Source of the DNA: Ilex aquifolium
Taxonomy: Eukaryota > Streptophyta > Magnoliopsida > Aquifoliales > Aquifoliaceae
Assembly (NCBI GenBank): GCA_951799425.1
Contig: OX637393.1
Coordinates: forward strand, 28,443,744-28,507,743
Length of the DNA: 64,000 bases
Direction of reading: 5' to 3'
The notes under the pieces were generated by a model that worked only from the letters and a program-made list of their open reading frames with translations, was not told the origin of the DNA and made no database searches. Positions 1 through 11,467 of this stretch are shown in pieces. Position numbers and translations under genes: made by a program. Within the stretch, counting starts at the first letter, position 1. Each line of letters opens with the position of its first letter.

Positions 1-1532
1 CCGGCTGTCCTACCTGTTCCACCTAACACATTTGTAATTACAATATCAATATGTTTATTACATTTAATAATTAATCATGCACTAATGCATGCAAGATGAT
101 TCAACACAAAGTGCCCCGGTAACCCCGGTTACCGCACTGTCCACTCACACACTAGCACATTAGATTTAGGGATCACATTTCCTCCCCAAATCTCCAAAAT
201 CTCTCACATTAATCACAATTAGGATTAAGTAGGTCAAACACATTGACCGGTGGCCCATTTTCACACATTTCGACCCCGAATCCTAAAAATCGCACTTCCG
301 ATATTTCATATATTTCGCATCGGATATTATATTCATTTGCATTTGAAACTTACGTTATTACATCCAGAATCAAATAAGAATGCAGCATGCAAAATTTCGG
401 GTCAATTGGATCAAAATTCACATATGTGATGATAACGTTTATAAATCAGGGTTTCGGCATTACCGGCACCCATTTTTAACCTCTATTGCACTTTTCTTTT
501 AAAACAACCACACTTAAACTCACACACACATTTGATCATGCAAAACAGCCCCTTAATTGAACCCTTAAACCCTCCATTTCACTCCCGCAAATCTTGGTTT
601 CAACCTAGCCCACTAAAAGCATCCCGAACATTTCAAATGTTTGTTTTTCACACTTTTCTCACACCCCATTGAATACCCATTTAAAACCCTTTCTTAACAA
701 CCCTTTAATTATGCTTAACACACTTGATTAGACTCACACAAAGTCTCTTTTAAAATCTAAATAAAACAGGCCACACACACACACATGCTTAAAAATTAAT
801 CACACACACACACTAAAATGAACACACACACACCCTTATACCTTTCTCTTGCTTTCTTCTTCTTTCCCCACCTTCTTCTTGCCCTCTCTCACTCTCGGTT
901 TGGCATGGAGGTTTCCCCCAAGTTCCTCCCTTTTTCTTCTTTCTTCTCGTTCTCGGTTTGAACTAGAAACACCCACCAAAGCTTGGTTTCTCTCTCCCTC
1001 TCTCCCTCCTTGCTCACGGCTCAAGAAGACACACACACACACACACACACACACATATTTTCTTGTCTCTCTCTTGCTCTCCCTCACTCACGGTTTCAAA
1101 AAAGAAAGAACACACACACACTGAATCATGTTTTAAACATACACACACTACTACACCTTAAATTACATACACACACTCCACACCTTAGCAAACACACACA
1201 CACACACACACATCCACCTAGCTTTTAATTTGACTCACCCACTTCATATTTCTACACATGTAAGGATGACTCATTCTAATTGGGTAATTATGCTTCCCTC
1301 CCCCCAAGTTCTTTAGTGATTTCGAAATCGACCCACTACTATTTTCACACATGTAATTCCTATAAATGGGTCTCACTAATACATCACTCACGCGGTCCAT
1401 CTACCCGATGTATGCTCACACACATCATGGCTATGAAGGGTTTACTTTAATTAACCTTTTAATAGTTTCACATAATTGCAATTTAGCTCACATAGTTATG
1501 CTAATATGCATGCAATGCATGTTCGGGTCTCA
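1..1532 (-). repeat. 3' LTR of element I (partial, runs off the window)
   Basis: On the minus strand the LTR would begin with TGAGACCCGAAC at 1532, directly after the polypurine tract. No gene is present. The stretch is AT-rich, contains several CA/AC microsatellites and holds an inverted repeat around 113-135 (GGTAACC-CC-GGTTACC). The LTR start differs from the TGTAAAACCCG start of the other Tekay LTRs here, so it is a different family. The other LTR terminus lies outside the window. Confidence 0.6.
764..1215. repeat. AC/CA microsatellite cluster
   Basis: Several (CA)n runs occur near 771-838, 1028-1056, 1105-1122 and 1192-1212, separated by CT-rich sequence. The apparent open frames here (runs of Cys-Val or His-Thr) come from the dinucleotide repeat and are not genes. 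Confidence 0.85.
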
Positions 1533-1534
1533 TA

Positions 1535-1546
1535 ACTCTCCCCTAC
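1535..1546 (-). other. Polypurine tract of element I
   Basis: The minus strand reads AGTAGGGGAGAG immediately before the LTR start at 1532. It is preceded by AATTTCGGGGACGAAATT, the same phrase that precedes the polypurine tract of the intact element at 27977. This is the plus-strand primer of reverse transcription and fixes the LTR edge. Confidence 0.7.
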
Positions 1547-1569
1547 TAATAAAAATTTCGTCCCCGAAA

Positions 1570-3107
1570 TTACTTACTTGCACTAAACAAATGAGGATAT
1601 TGAGTCCGCCTACTTTCCTCAATCTCCCAGGTTGCTTCTTCTACTGAGTGACTATGCCACAAAACCTTTACCAATTGTATCATCTTCGTGCGTAATACTT
1701 TCTCTTTCCTACCCAAAATCTGAACCGACTGCTCTACATAAGTCAAATCCTCGGCTAACTCCATCGGTTCTGAAGTCAACACATGTGATGGGGTCAGGCA
1801 AGTATTTTTGTAGCATAGAAACATGGAATACATCATGCAACCTGGACAACTCCACTAGTAACTCCAACCGGTATGCAACAGCTCCGATCCGCTCCACAAT
1901 GTTGTACGGACCAATATACCTGGGAGCCAACTTTCCTTTCTTGCCTAATCGAATGATCCCTTTCCAAGGTGATACCCGTAGGAATACTCGATCACCCACC
2001 TCAAATTCCAAGTCACGATGGCAATTGTCAGAATAACTTTTCTGCCTGCTCTGTGCACTCCATAATTTCTCATGTATGACTTTAATCTGATCAGCAGTCA
2101 TCTGCACAATCTCTGGACCCAATAACTTCCTTTCACCCACTTCACTCCAGCACACTGGGTCTTACACTTCCTCCCATACAAAGTTTCATATGGTGCCATC
2201 TCAATTGAACTCTGGTAGTTGTTATTATAAGTAAATTCAATCAAAGGCAAATAATCATCTCAGTTACCTCTAAGGTCCAGGACACAAGCTCTCAGAATGT
2301 CCTCCAATGTCTGAATAGTATGTTCTGTCTGTCCATCTGTTTATGGGTGGAATGCAGTACTAACTTCAAAGTAGTGTCCAGCGTAGTCTGTAAGCTAGGC
2401 CAAAACCTCGAAGTAAAACGTGGATCCCTGTCAGAGATAATAGATACAGGTACACCATGTAGTCTAACAATCTCATCAATGTACAATCTAGCTAGCCTTT
2501 TAAGAGAATAGGACATCTTAATAGCCAGAAACTGAGAAGACTTCGTCAATCTATCAACTATCACCCAAATGGCCTCATGTCCTCTCTGCGTACGGGGAAA
2601 ACCACTCACAAAATCCATAGTGATATGCTCCCACTTCCATTCTGGAATCGGTAGAGACTGTAATAACCCTGCTGGTCTCTGATGCTCAACCTTCACCTGT
2701 TGACATACCAAATATCGAGCCACAAACTCAGTTATCTCCCGTTTCATCCAAGGCCACCAATAATGATTTCTCAGGTCACGATACAATTTTGTATTACCTG
2801 GATGCATAGCATATGCTGAACTGTGTGCTTCCTCCAGAATCTCTCTCTTTAACCCTGCATCGTTAGGTACATATAACCGAGAACCAAATAACATAACATA
2901 AGCACTGTCAACAATAAAATCAGTCTTCATCCCAGTCTTCACTTTTTCCTTCAATTTCTCAATTTGGAGATCAAACTGTTGGGCCTCTCTGATCTTGTCC
3001 ACCAGCACTGGTCTCAAAGTCAATGTAGCAAGTAAAGCTGCAGTCTCTCCTATCCCTAGATGCACTCTCAAAGATTTCAAATCCACAAATAAACTTTTCG
3101 GAATCAC
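1570..3107 (-). pseudogene. Integrase and chromodomain of element I (broken)
   Basis: Three frames cover the integrase. Segment 3107-2292 holds the HHCC zinc region and the catalytic core: the central aspartate is in TMDFVSGFPR and the second in SIISDRDPRF. Segment 2155-1709 holds the integrase C-terminus (VGDRVFLRVSP, RYIGPYNIVERIG, VFHVSMLQKYLPDP). Segment 1836-1570 holds the chromodomain (VKVLWHSHSVEEATWE). The first cysteine of the HHCC motif is tyrosine here (ARYLVCQQ, where the intact relative at 28071 has SRCLTCQQ). The third catalytic residue falls in the frame break at about 2290. Known role: integrates the cDNA; the chromodomain steers insertion to heterochromatin. It cannot be functional. 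Confidence 0.85.
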
Positions 3108-3545
3108 TCACAAACTAGCTAATCTACCTGATGATTTTCGGCTCAAAGCATCTGCCACAACATTTGCTTTTCCTGGCTGGTAATGGATAGTATAGTTATA
3201 ATCCTTAATAAGCTCAATCCAGCACCGCTACCTCAGGTTCAACTCTTTCTGGGTAAACAGATATTTCAAACTCTGGTGATCTGTATAAATCTCACATGTA
3301 ACCCCATATAGAAAATATCTCCACAACCTCAGTGCAAATACAATAGCTACAAGCTCCAAATCATGGGTAGGATAATTGTATTCATGTGGTTTCAGCTATC
3401 TTGAGGCATAAGCTACCACTCTACCTTGCTGCATCAACACACAACCCAAACCCTGATGTGAGGCATCACTATAAACCACAAACCCATCATTGCCTGACAG
3501 AATGGTCAATACCGGTGCAGTCGTCAATCTGGTTTTCAGCTCCTA
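3108..3545 (-). pseudogene. RNase H region of element I (broken)
   Basis: Between the RT and integrase segments the minus strand still encodes recognisable RNase H text: [31 protein letters not shown] and [19 protein letters not shown], ending in [12 protein letters not shown]. In-frame stops interrupt it (for example after AYASR near 3405 and near 3220). It would have degraded the RNA strand of the RNA:DNA hybrid. Confidence 0.8.
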
Positions 3546-4450
3546 GAAACTCTGCGCACATCTATCAGACCACTCAAACTTCACACCCTTTCGAGTCAAT
3601 CGAGTCAGGGGCATAGCTATAATGGAGAAATTCTGTACAAACCTCCGATAGTAACCTATCAATCCCAGAAAACTCTGAATCTCTGTCACTGTCCTCGGTC
3701 TCTCCCAGTTAACTATAGTATCAATCTTAGCTGGATCAACACATACACCATCACCAGAAACTACATGCCCCAAAAATACCACCCTGTCCAACAAGAACTC
3801 GCATTTGCTGAATTTGACAAATAATTGCCTATCCCTCAATGTCTGCAGTATCACCCTCAAATGTTGCATATGTTCCTCTTCACTACGAGAGTATATCAAT
3901 ATATCATCAATGAACACTATCACAAATGAATCAAGATATGGTTGAAACATCCGGTTCATTAGATCCATAAATACAGCAGGAGCATTAGTCACACCAAATG
4001 GCATCACCAGAAACTCAGTGTCCATACTTGGTCCGGAAAGCAGTCTTCGATATATCAATATCCCTTATTTTCAGCTGATGATAACCTGACCGATAGCTGG
4101 TCTAGCAAATCATCGATACGCGTCAATGGATACTTGTTCCGGATAGTCACCCTATTCAGCTGTCTGTGATCAATGCATAATCTCATAGTGCCATCCTTCT
4201 TCTTTACAAATAATTCTAGTGCACCCCAAGGAGATACACTAGGCCGTATGAATCCCCGGTCTAACAAACCCTGCACCTGCACTTTAAGTTCCTTCAATTC
4301 AGCTGGAGCCATCCTGTATGGAGTAATAGATATGGGACTAGTTCTTGGCACAAGCTCAATTGTAAATTCCACCTCCCGATCAACTGGTAACCTTGGTAAC
4401 TCTTCAAGAAACACATCAGCAAACTGATTAACCACGGGAATATTCTTCAA
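3543..4450 (-). pseudogene. Reverse transcriptase of element I, catalytic segment deleted
   Basis: Two frames, 4450-4055 and 4058-3543. The first has the RT N-terminus ([51 protein letters not shown]). The second has [20 protein letters not shown], the active-site FIDDILIYS and LGHVVS. Comparison with the intact copy at 28071 shows that the stretch containing the first catalytic aspartate (the SKIDLR motif) is missing at about 4100, before GYHQL, and a frameshift follows. RT cannot be active. Confidence 0.88.
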
Positions 4451-4465
4451 TTCAGGAGTACCTCT

Positions 4466-4935
4466 CTAAGTATCTTTCACATAAGCCAAGTACCCATAGC
4501 ATCCTCTCCTGAGTAATTTCCTGGCTTTAATTGTAGATATCAAATTCTTCGGCTCAAGGCGTCGCTCTGCAAAGAACCGAAATAAAGGAACATATGGGAT
4601 TCTAAACACCACCTCTTTATGGAAACAGTCAATAGTGGCATAATATGTAGCCCACCAATCCATCCCCAAAATCAAATCAAAATCCTGCAATTCAAGAGGT
4701 AACAAATCTGCTGATAATTCTCTATTACCCACCTCAACTAGGCATCCCCTATATACTACCCCATCCGTCACACAATCACCCGTGGGAGTAGCTATAGTCA
4801 ATCCACAGTCTAACATGGTAGGTGGTCTATTAGCATGCATGGAGAATGGCAGTGATATAAATGAACGTGTGGCACCTGAATCTATAAGTACTCGTCCTCA
4901 ACCTCTACCACTCGCTGCTCCTCGGGACACCGTAG
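4466..4935 (-). pseudogene. Aspartic protease of element I (broken)
   Basis: Minus strand 4935-4840 carries the active site VLIDSGATRSFIS just after an in-frame stop. The frame 4840-4466 continues with the flap side, DFDLILGMDWWATYYATIDC. Family knowledge: this is the retropepsin that cleaves Gag-Pol. It sits between the zinc knuckles and RT as expected. Confidence 0.8.
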
Positions 4936-4969
4936 ATAAACTACCCATCGATGAACTCTGGGTAGAATA

Positions 4970-5161
4970 CTACGGACAATCTCTCTGCATGTGTCCCTCC
5001 TGGCCACATAAAAAGCAACGCCGTGATACAACAGGTCCTGGTCCTCCCATAGGAAAGTTTCGTACAATGTGTCCAATCTGCCCACAACGATAACAAGTAA
5101 CTACACTCCCCCGAGACTGTCCCATCTCTCGACCCGGTGCAAATGAAGATGATCCACTCAC
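4970..5161 (-). pseudogene. Nucleocapsid zinc knuckles of element I
   Basis: Two CCHC knuckles lie in a 63-codon frame. The distal one is complete (CFLCGQEGHMQRDC). The proximal one, CYRCGQIGHIVRNF, has lost its last cysteine. The nucleocapsid binds the genomic RNA. A frameshift separates it from the gag body upstream at 5277-6041. Confidence 0.8.
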
Positions 5162-5276
5162 TCCCTATCCTCAACTCTGGAATGGAACTCTTGATCTCTT
5201 CTTGCTTGTACCCTTCAAAAACATTCCTCTCCAGGTTCTGCTAAAAGAACTTCCCTTGGAACCCTGTCCACTTGGC

Positions 5277-6041
5277 TCATATCTTCCCCTTTTTTTCCTG
5301 TTCACTTGCACTTTCTATCTCTTTCAAATGAGCTTCCACAATCAGGGCTTTGTTGTATAATTCTGAAAATGTTGTTAACTCCAGCATCGAAACACGGGAT
5401 TGAATATTGTAGTGTAGCCCCATCTGGAATCTCCTGCATCTTTCCCCCTCATCTGTTACAACAGAAGGTATAAATCTGGACAAAGTACTAAATTTGCCCT
5501 CGTATTCCAGTACTAACTGATTTTCCTGCTGCAAGTGTAAGAATTCATTCTGTTTCTGGTACCGGTAACTCAAAGGAAAATACTTCTTGTCAAAAGCATA
5601 TGTAAACTGTCGCCATGTGGGAGTTCTAGGAATTGAACTGGCCTCCCCCTCAATGCAAACTGGCAATAATGCTCTCTCCGTGGCCTCCCTCCAATACTGG
5701 GCCTCCTCTACTAGCATAAAAGTGGCCAACAACAATTTATCTTCCTCGCCAACTCCCATCACCTTGAATATCTTCTCAATGCGCCGTAACCAATTATCTG
5801 CTTCCAATGGACTTGCAGCTCCCATGAATATTGGTGGATCTAGCTTTTTAAACTGCTCGTATAATGTACCCCTAAGCTTCACTATCTCCACTCGCATTGT
5901 GTGCTGCTCAAAATACTTAGCTGCTGCCTCCCACAATTGCCTAGCCCCCTGATCACCTAGTTTCTCCTCCACCTGGGGTCTTTTTCCCCTATCACCAGCC
6001 CGAGCAGAGGACCCTTCCCCCTCAATGTATCGTTGTAACAA
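5277..6041 (-). pseudogene. Gag capsid body of element I
   Basis: A 254-codon frame from ATG at 6041. It contains the retrotransposon Gag fold text PPIFMGAASPLEADNWLRRI, then TFMLVEEAQYWREA, WRQFTYAFDKKYFP and FLHLQQENQLVLEYEGKF, the hallmarks of the plant Retrotrans_gag family. The leader between the primer site (6188) and this ATG is about 145 bases. It is not followed in frame by the zinc knuckles, which lie in another frame. No signal peptide or membrane segment is seen. Confidence 0.85.
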
Positions 6042-6187
6042 ATGTTAGTATCACATATGAATAATGATGGCATGCAATATATATATTACACACACTCACA
6101 TGAACCTCTAACACCCTACCTAAACAAACCAATCCCTAAGTCCATTGTTACACTAGACTCAAATAGACTACAAAACTATAAACTCTA

Positions 6188-6199
6188 GCTCTGATATCA
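6188..6199 (-). other. Primer-binding site of element I (tRNA-iMet type)
   Basis: The minus strand reads TGATATCAGAGC, one base from TGGTATCAGAGC, which pairs with the 3' end of initiator tRNA-Met. It marks where the 5' LTR should end (6207 on the plus strand) and is followed by a leader and gag. Confidence 0.75.
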
Positions 6200-6206
6200 A
6201 CTAATT

Positions 6207-6337
6207 TGTCACGCCCATCCTGGTCTCCCAAGGATGAGACGCGACTAGGTTTTTGATACACCAAATTACATAAGTAAATAGGTGTATCAAAAACCTAGTT
6301 GCATCTCATCCTTGGGAGACTGGGATGGGGCGTGACA
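6207..6337. repeat. 131-bp near-perfect palindrome with LTR-like ends
   Basis: Left arm 6207-6262 and right arm 6281-6337 are reverse complements with only a few mismatches, around the loop 6263-6280. Both outer ends read TGTCACGCCC, a common end of plant gypsy LTRs. It sits exactly where the 5' LTR of element I should start. No flanking duplication is visible. It could be a collapsed or inverted LTR end, or a foldback insertion. Confidence 0.85.
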
Positions 6338-6900
6338 TCATTCATGGGCTATGTAGCAACATGTGGTGGCACAAACTGTTTAGAAGTAGTGGCTGCTGAA
6401 GTAGGCAATGGAGTAACTCCTGGAATAAGAACCTCAAACAATCTACGAAAAAGCCTCAAGCTATTATCCATCTTCTTCTGAAGCCTATCCTAAGAACAGT
6501 TCACTACAGACATATCACTCTCAATACCCCTAACCCTCTCCTCTTATCTCGTAACACACTGTTGTACTGTAGCTTGAGATGTTAGAGCCTGCTGGGCAAC
6601 AGTGAATGAAGTAAGTGCAAACTGAGTCCTGGATCCACTTGCTCTAGACATGGTAGAACTCTTTGTAGCCTATTTTTTGGTGTTTCCTTAGCGCTGGTTG
6701 TTCAGGCTCATCTGGTTCAATCGCACGTCCCTTACCTTTTGTTTTTCTTGACGCCACAATGGAAGCTCCCCTAACCTTAGCCATGCTCATCACCATCATG
6801 ATCACCGTAGAAATAGAGAGTATAAAAGCAAAATCCAAGAGACCCAACCTTGGGTGTTTGAAACAATGGGTTTCCTAGCCACCATTGTCGTAGAATCAAA
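6338..6900 (-). pseudogene. Unrecognised coding debris
   Basis: On the minus strand a frame with several stops can be followed: an ATG at about 6890 (MVARKPIVSNTQ), a basic stretch KVRGASIVASRKTKGKGRAIEPDEPE near 6720-6785 and, after a second ATG at 6652, a Gln/Thr-rich segment ending PLPTSAATTSKQFVPPHV near 6360. Basic, low-complexity text like this is common in accessory ORFs of plant retrotransposons. I do not recognise the family. It is truncated at the palindrome edge. Confidence 0.35.
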
Positions 6901-7139
6901 GTTTTCGATCACAATCAATTGAGAAGCTCAGTTGATTTGGGGAAATTAGGGAAATGGGTTAGGATTTTCAGAAGTTAGGGTAGAGAATGAGAGGAAAGAG
7001 TTAGGGTTTTTGAAGTGAAATGAAAAGAAAATTGTCGAACTCCCCTTTAAACATTTCGGTCCAGAACAGAGATGAACTTGTAGAAGTCAAACCTAATGTA
7101 TCGGTTCATAACTGAATTTTTATTTATTTATTATTTTCT
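6901..7139. other. AT-rich spacer, nothing recognised
   Basis: AT-rich sequence with phrases such as AGTTAGGGTTTTTGAAGTG that resemble an untranslated leader on the minus strand. No coding or structural signal was found. Confidence 0.4.
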
Positions 7140-7885
7140 TAATTAAAAAAACTAACATTCTAAGTCCTAGGACAAATACTATGACCCAAAGCCTAACACT
7201 TGGTTGAATTTAACACACTAAAGCCTTAAATCATCTTCCATATATGCCCAAATTTCTCAAAGTGTATGCAAATCAATTTTGATGGGCCAGGCCCAAGGGC
7301 CCAACTCATGTTATAAGCCCAGTCTGAATAAAGAGCCCAACTTGAAGAGATCCAATGGGTCCAGCCCAAGGGAAGTCCACACCCAGTCAAGCTCATCAGG
7401 TTTCGAGAAGCTACATCACCAAGGGAGTAAGCAGGGTCATCCAAGAGCCTCATCCACGCCGCCTTGGAAAAAGTCAACCACCACATCATCCTTTGACCTG
7501 ATCTTAAGGGGAGCTCCGTAACTGCCTCATCTGTTAAGAAGATAGCGTCAGCTCCACCAGATTCGCTACTTAGTTACTGAAAAGGCGCCTCAGTCTGTTG
7601 AGAGCCACTATAAATTGTAAGTCTCGCCAATAATTAGGGGGCATCGAACACATCTGCTATCACTCTCATCTCTCTCTCCTTACTTGTATCTCCCTGCTCT
7701 CCCTACACTCCTCGAAGTAATAAAATACACAAGTCACCCTAGCCCTTCATAGTGGACATAGGTCACGTTGACCGAACCACTCTACATCTTTGCCTCGCTT
7801 GAGTTACTCTCTCTCTTTATTTAATTATTGCATTAATTACTGATCACTTGACCGGTGGTGCATAAAACCAATTTGTGCATCATCA
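7140..7885 (+). repeat. LTR fragment of another gypsy-like family
   Basis: The plus strand has GGGCCAGGCCCAAGGGCCC near 7282, a TATA-like CTATAAATTG at 7608-7617 and a CT-rich leader. It then has GTGGACATAGGTCACGTTGACCGAACCAC near 7750, the R/U5 phrase common in plant LTRs, and ends GTGCATCATCA at 7885. No matching partner LTR or TSD was found, so this is a fragment or solo LTR with an uncertain left edge. Confidence 0.5.
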
Positions 7886-9543
7886 AATTTAATTCCAAGA
7901 GACATATATATTAAGGGAATTTAAAGCATAACAAAAAAATCAAATAAACATAAAATTTAAATTTAAATCACAAAACTACTTTCGTAGGCGATCACGATTG
8001 AATTTAGCGTATGCAATAAGCCGTTAAACCCCAAGGTTATCCCATAGTGGATGAGTTTTATCTCGTGAAGGTTTCTAAAGAAGATACCTACAAACTTTAT
8101 TTTAACTATCCAGAACTTAATAGTATTCCCTAATTACTATGAAATTAAAGATATACCATATTCACTCAAATTAATTCACATAATGCTCCACTTTAGGCTT
8201 AAATGCTATGTAAAAGTATTCACATTCATGGTAACATCCAAAACTCGTGTGTATGTGAACTGATTATGCAATTCAAGAAACTTATCAAATGACATCCACA
8301 TCTTTATTAGCTATCGAATGTTAGCTTTTATGCCAATCTTACCAAGGTTGCATTCTTGGAACAAAAAATCTCTGATTATAGTGACTGCTTCACTCATAGG
8401 TTATATATGAGGATAAAAATTATATAGTCAAAAGAAAAATATACTCACATATATCTTTGAAATAAAAAACATAATTCAAATGAAATGACCTTATCATAAT
8501 CTCATGAAAGAATGTTAAAAACAATGAAAGTATCATAGTTGGTATATCTCTTATTCATTTAAGCATACACACTCATGCACACTCCCTAAGATCAAATAAG
8601 ACTTTTCGCAGGTTGTAAGGTGGCCTTGAGTGAAGGTTAAAGAAACGAAGGGCAGTAAGGATTCAAAAGAAGTTATCCCAAAGACGTCATCTTTATTCAA
8701 AATACTTGTCTTCTTCTTTTGATAAGTCTTAGCACTACCATATCCTTCATTTTCTTTTCTTTTCTTTTTTTTCACAGCCTTTGGCTTTTGCAATTGTACT
8801 ATATTTTTTTCCACACTTTTCTTGATCTATTTTTTTTCTTCTTTCTTCATTCTTTTCTTTTTATTTCTTTTTGGTTGAGCATCTGCCATCAATTTTCCAC
8901 ACATATAGACAAGTACATAACAATTCCTAGGATAACCAAGGTAAGTTAAATCTTTTATGCTTGGCTCAGTTATTATTTGTGGCAAAGAAAAAATATTTTA
9001 GTTTGGCTCAAACACGGCTTCTAAGGATAATAAATAGAAGGAATAGGCTTAAGGCTCAAATAAAATTCAAAAATTGCCTAAAATTATTTCTCAGGAAGCA
9101 TGGTAAAATGTTGCTTATTTTGAGATAAAACAAATTAATGACCTCATATACTCTTAACCAAAGTAAAAATAATGAGATTGAATTTGAAAGAATAATTTTT
9201 GAGTAAATGTATTTTAACCCTCCAACGAAGCAAAGCACAAGACTTACATGAGTTATATATTCATCTTCACTATAGATTTCAAGCTTTTTCAAGATATGAA
9301 TCTTATTTAATAAATTACAAAAATTATATGATCATGGTGTACATAGATTTGAGTTTCAAATGAAAACATGAACATGATACTCAAACATAGAATAAACTCC
9401 TATAAAGTCCCAATATGCAACCAATTTGAGATCCAATTAGCAAATCTAAACTTTTACATTAATGAAGAAAGAATAATATAATCCGGATAGTTATTTTTTT
9501 CATTTTTTTTTAAAAGAACATAAAAAAAAATTATGGTGTAGCC
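7886..9543 (-). repeat. Athila-type 3' untranslated region (old copy)
   Basis: AT-rich, no gene. Around 7980-8090 the text (GCAATAAGCCGTTAAACCCC, then GATGAGTTTTATCTCGTGAAGG) matches 18535-18620, inside the 3' noncoding region of the Athila element at 16565-42503. The order of shared phrases continues to about 9060 (GGCTCAAACACGGCTTCTAAGG versus GGCTCAAACATGGCTGACTAAGG at 19541). I therefore read it as the 3' noncoding part of an older Athila-like copy whose pol lies at 9757-11267. Confidence 0.55.
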
Positions 9544-9562
9544 CTCACCCCCCAACTTTAAG
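9544..9562 (-). other. Internal polypurine tract of the old Athila copy
   Basis: The minus strand reads CTTAAAGTTGGGGGGTGAG, between the integrase end and the 3' noncoding region. It resembles the tract at 37501-37518 in the Athila element and the LTR-adjacent tract at 18448. Athila-type elements often carry such an internal tract. Confidence 0.5.
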
Positions 9563-9756
9563 TTGTGCGTTGTCCTCAATGCAAAAACATGAATGCAATG
9601 AGAAAATGAAAAAAGATGAGGGAAGAAAAACACCTGGAGATACACTCCAATCTAAACAACTAATTGAAAATTAAACAAAAAAAAATTAGCATCTAAAATA
9701 AATAAAACAGAACAACACCAAAAAGAACCTACCTAACTAATAAAAGAGAAGGCCAC

Positions 9757-11267
9757 ACTAAGTAGAAGGAAGATCCTGATCCATAGGATCAGTAAGCTCC
9801 TCAACAATCTCCTCAATAGAAAAACCCTCTAAGAATAGCTTAAGTCACTGGCCATTGACCTTAAAATTCTATCCATTCTTAGGGTTTTCTACCTCTACAG
9901 CTCCATGAGGATAAACTATTCAGACCATCCAATGGGAACACAGTTTCCCAAGAAAAAGGTGAAGTCGAGAGTTATATAAGAGTACTCTTTGTCCCAGCTC
10001 AAAGGTCTTTCTCAAAATGGACTAATTATGAAAAAACTAAGTATTTTCCTTATAAATACGGGTACTCTCATGTGCATCTTTGCATATCTCCTCTAGCTCA
10101 TTCAATTTGAGCTTCCTATGGCTTCCAACTAAACCCAAATTGAAATTCTACGTCTTGATGGCCCAATAAGCACGGTGCTCCATTTCTACTAGAAGGTGAC
10201 AAACTTTCCCATATACTAACATATATGGAGACATACCCAAATGTGTCTTAAAAGACATACGGTATGCCCACAAAGCATTGGTCAACCAAAGTGATCAATC
10301 CTTACGATTTGGGTTAATCGTCTTCTCTACTATGTGCTTAATCTCCCTACTGCAAATGGCCTATTACAGAAATGCAAACCACCATCACTAATTACAGCCT
10401 TAGGCATCCCAAATCTAGACAATATATTTTCCTTATGAAACTTGATCACAACCTTATGATCATTGGTTCTAGTGGGAATTGCCTCTACCCATTTAGATAC
10501 ATAGTTTACAGCCAACAAAATATAAAGATAACCAAAAGAAATAGGAAAGGAACCCATGAAATCGATGCCCCAACAATCAAAAAACCTCTATAACGAGGAT
10601 GTGAGTTAGAGGCACCATATTCCTATGGGTCACACTACTAAACCTCTGGTGCTACAGTCTTCTTGGAGGAAAAGTGACCACTACATGCCTCTGAGTGGCA
10701 AAAGGAGATGATATCGTGTTGCTCACCATCCGACACACATCTCCTCATCACCTGATCAGGACAATATTTGAACAAGTAAGGGGTTATCAAAATAGAACTT
10801 CTTCACCTCTACAAGAACTTTCTCCTCATTTGTGGACTCCATTGCACTGGTATCTGCCCTGTACAATAAAATTAACTATGTCAGTAGAGACAAATTACAT
10901 CAACTGAAAATAAATGCTCATCAGGGAAATTATCAGGTATGCGTATGTGTTTTTGTGTGTTATGAAACACTAGTCATGATAAGTGATCAGCCACCATATT
11001 CTCAACTCCCTTGTTATCTTTGATGATCAAATGAAATTCTTGAAGGAGGAGGATCCACCTAATGAGTTGTGGTTTAGCATCCTGCTTAGATAATAAATAC
11101 TTCAAAACATAGTGATTAGTATAAACTACAATTCAATTTGGTAGGTCTTTAAAAAAAGTATAAAGGCGAACCAATGTTATACGACCTAAACTTATCTAAA
11201 GCAGAAACTACTGCTAGTAATTCCTTTTCAGTGGCAGTATAATTTTTTTGTGCTAGAACATTGATAC
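9757..11267 (-). pseudogene. Athila/Tat-lineage RNase H and integrase remnant
   Basis: Minus strand 11267-10980 encodes RNase H text (NYTATEKELLAVVSALDKF, then [16 protein letters not shown]), interrupted by stops. 10557-10330 is an open piece of integrase core: YILLAVNYVSKWVEAIPTRT and the second aspartate in PKAVISDGGLHFCN. The integrase C-terminus (AVEVENPKNG, NFKVNG) runs to about 9757. This wording, especially VDYVSKWVEAI-like text and ISDGG.HFCN, is that of the Athila/Tat branch and not of chromoviruses. RT and gag are missing: the piece is cut at 11268 by the palindrome cluster. Confidence 0.75.
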
Positions 11268-11467
11268 CTACCGATAGAACAACATTCTGTTACACAACCT
11301 AACGGTGGAACATTGATCAGCTACCAGTAGAACCTTGATCTTCAAATCCTCGTAGCTACTTCTACCGGTAGCTTACACACTATCTTATTTCCTACCGGTA
11401 AAACCCAACTCCTACCTATAGATTCTTCATTTTAGCACCCTCCTACTGGTAGGTTTACTACCAATAG
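11268..11467. repeat. Cluster of CTACCGGTAG-type palindromes
   Basis: At least six copies or close variants of CTACCGGTAG occur in 200 bp (for example 11268 CTACCGATAG, 11321 CTACCAGTAG, 11362 CTACCGGTAG, 11392 CTACCGGTAA, 11443 CTACTGGTAG), with unrelated spacers of about 20-50 bp. The motif recurs at 51322-51475 and 55790-55875. Confidence 0.75.

Larger units (their letters stand above)
1..6206 (-). mobile_element. Decayed Tekay-type Ty3/gypsy chromovirus (element I)
   Basis: Seen: read on the minus strand from high to low coordinates, the order is primer site, gag, zinc knuckles, protease, RT, RNase H, integrase, chromodomain, polypurine tract, LTR. Family knowledge: this order, with a C-terminal chromodomain ending in a VLW..-x-VEEATWE type motif, is that of the Tekay/Del chromoviruses. 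The coding part is broken into at least six frames by stops, frameshifts and a deletion in RT, so the copy is dead. The 3' LTR runs off the left edge of the window. The 5' LTR is missing or reduced to the palindrome at 6207. Confidence 0.85.

Noticed and set aside
836..1228. Open frames with Cys-Val or His-Thr runs
   Set aside because: Products of CA/GT microsatellites inside an LTR.
8551..8949. Phe/Lys-rich frames near poly-T tracts
   Set aside because: Low-complexity AT-rich sequence in the Athila noncoding region.
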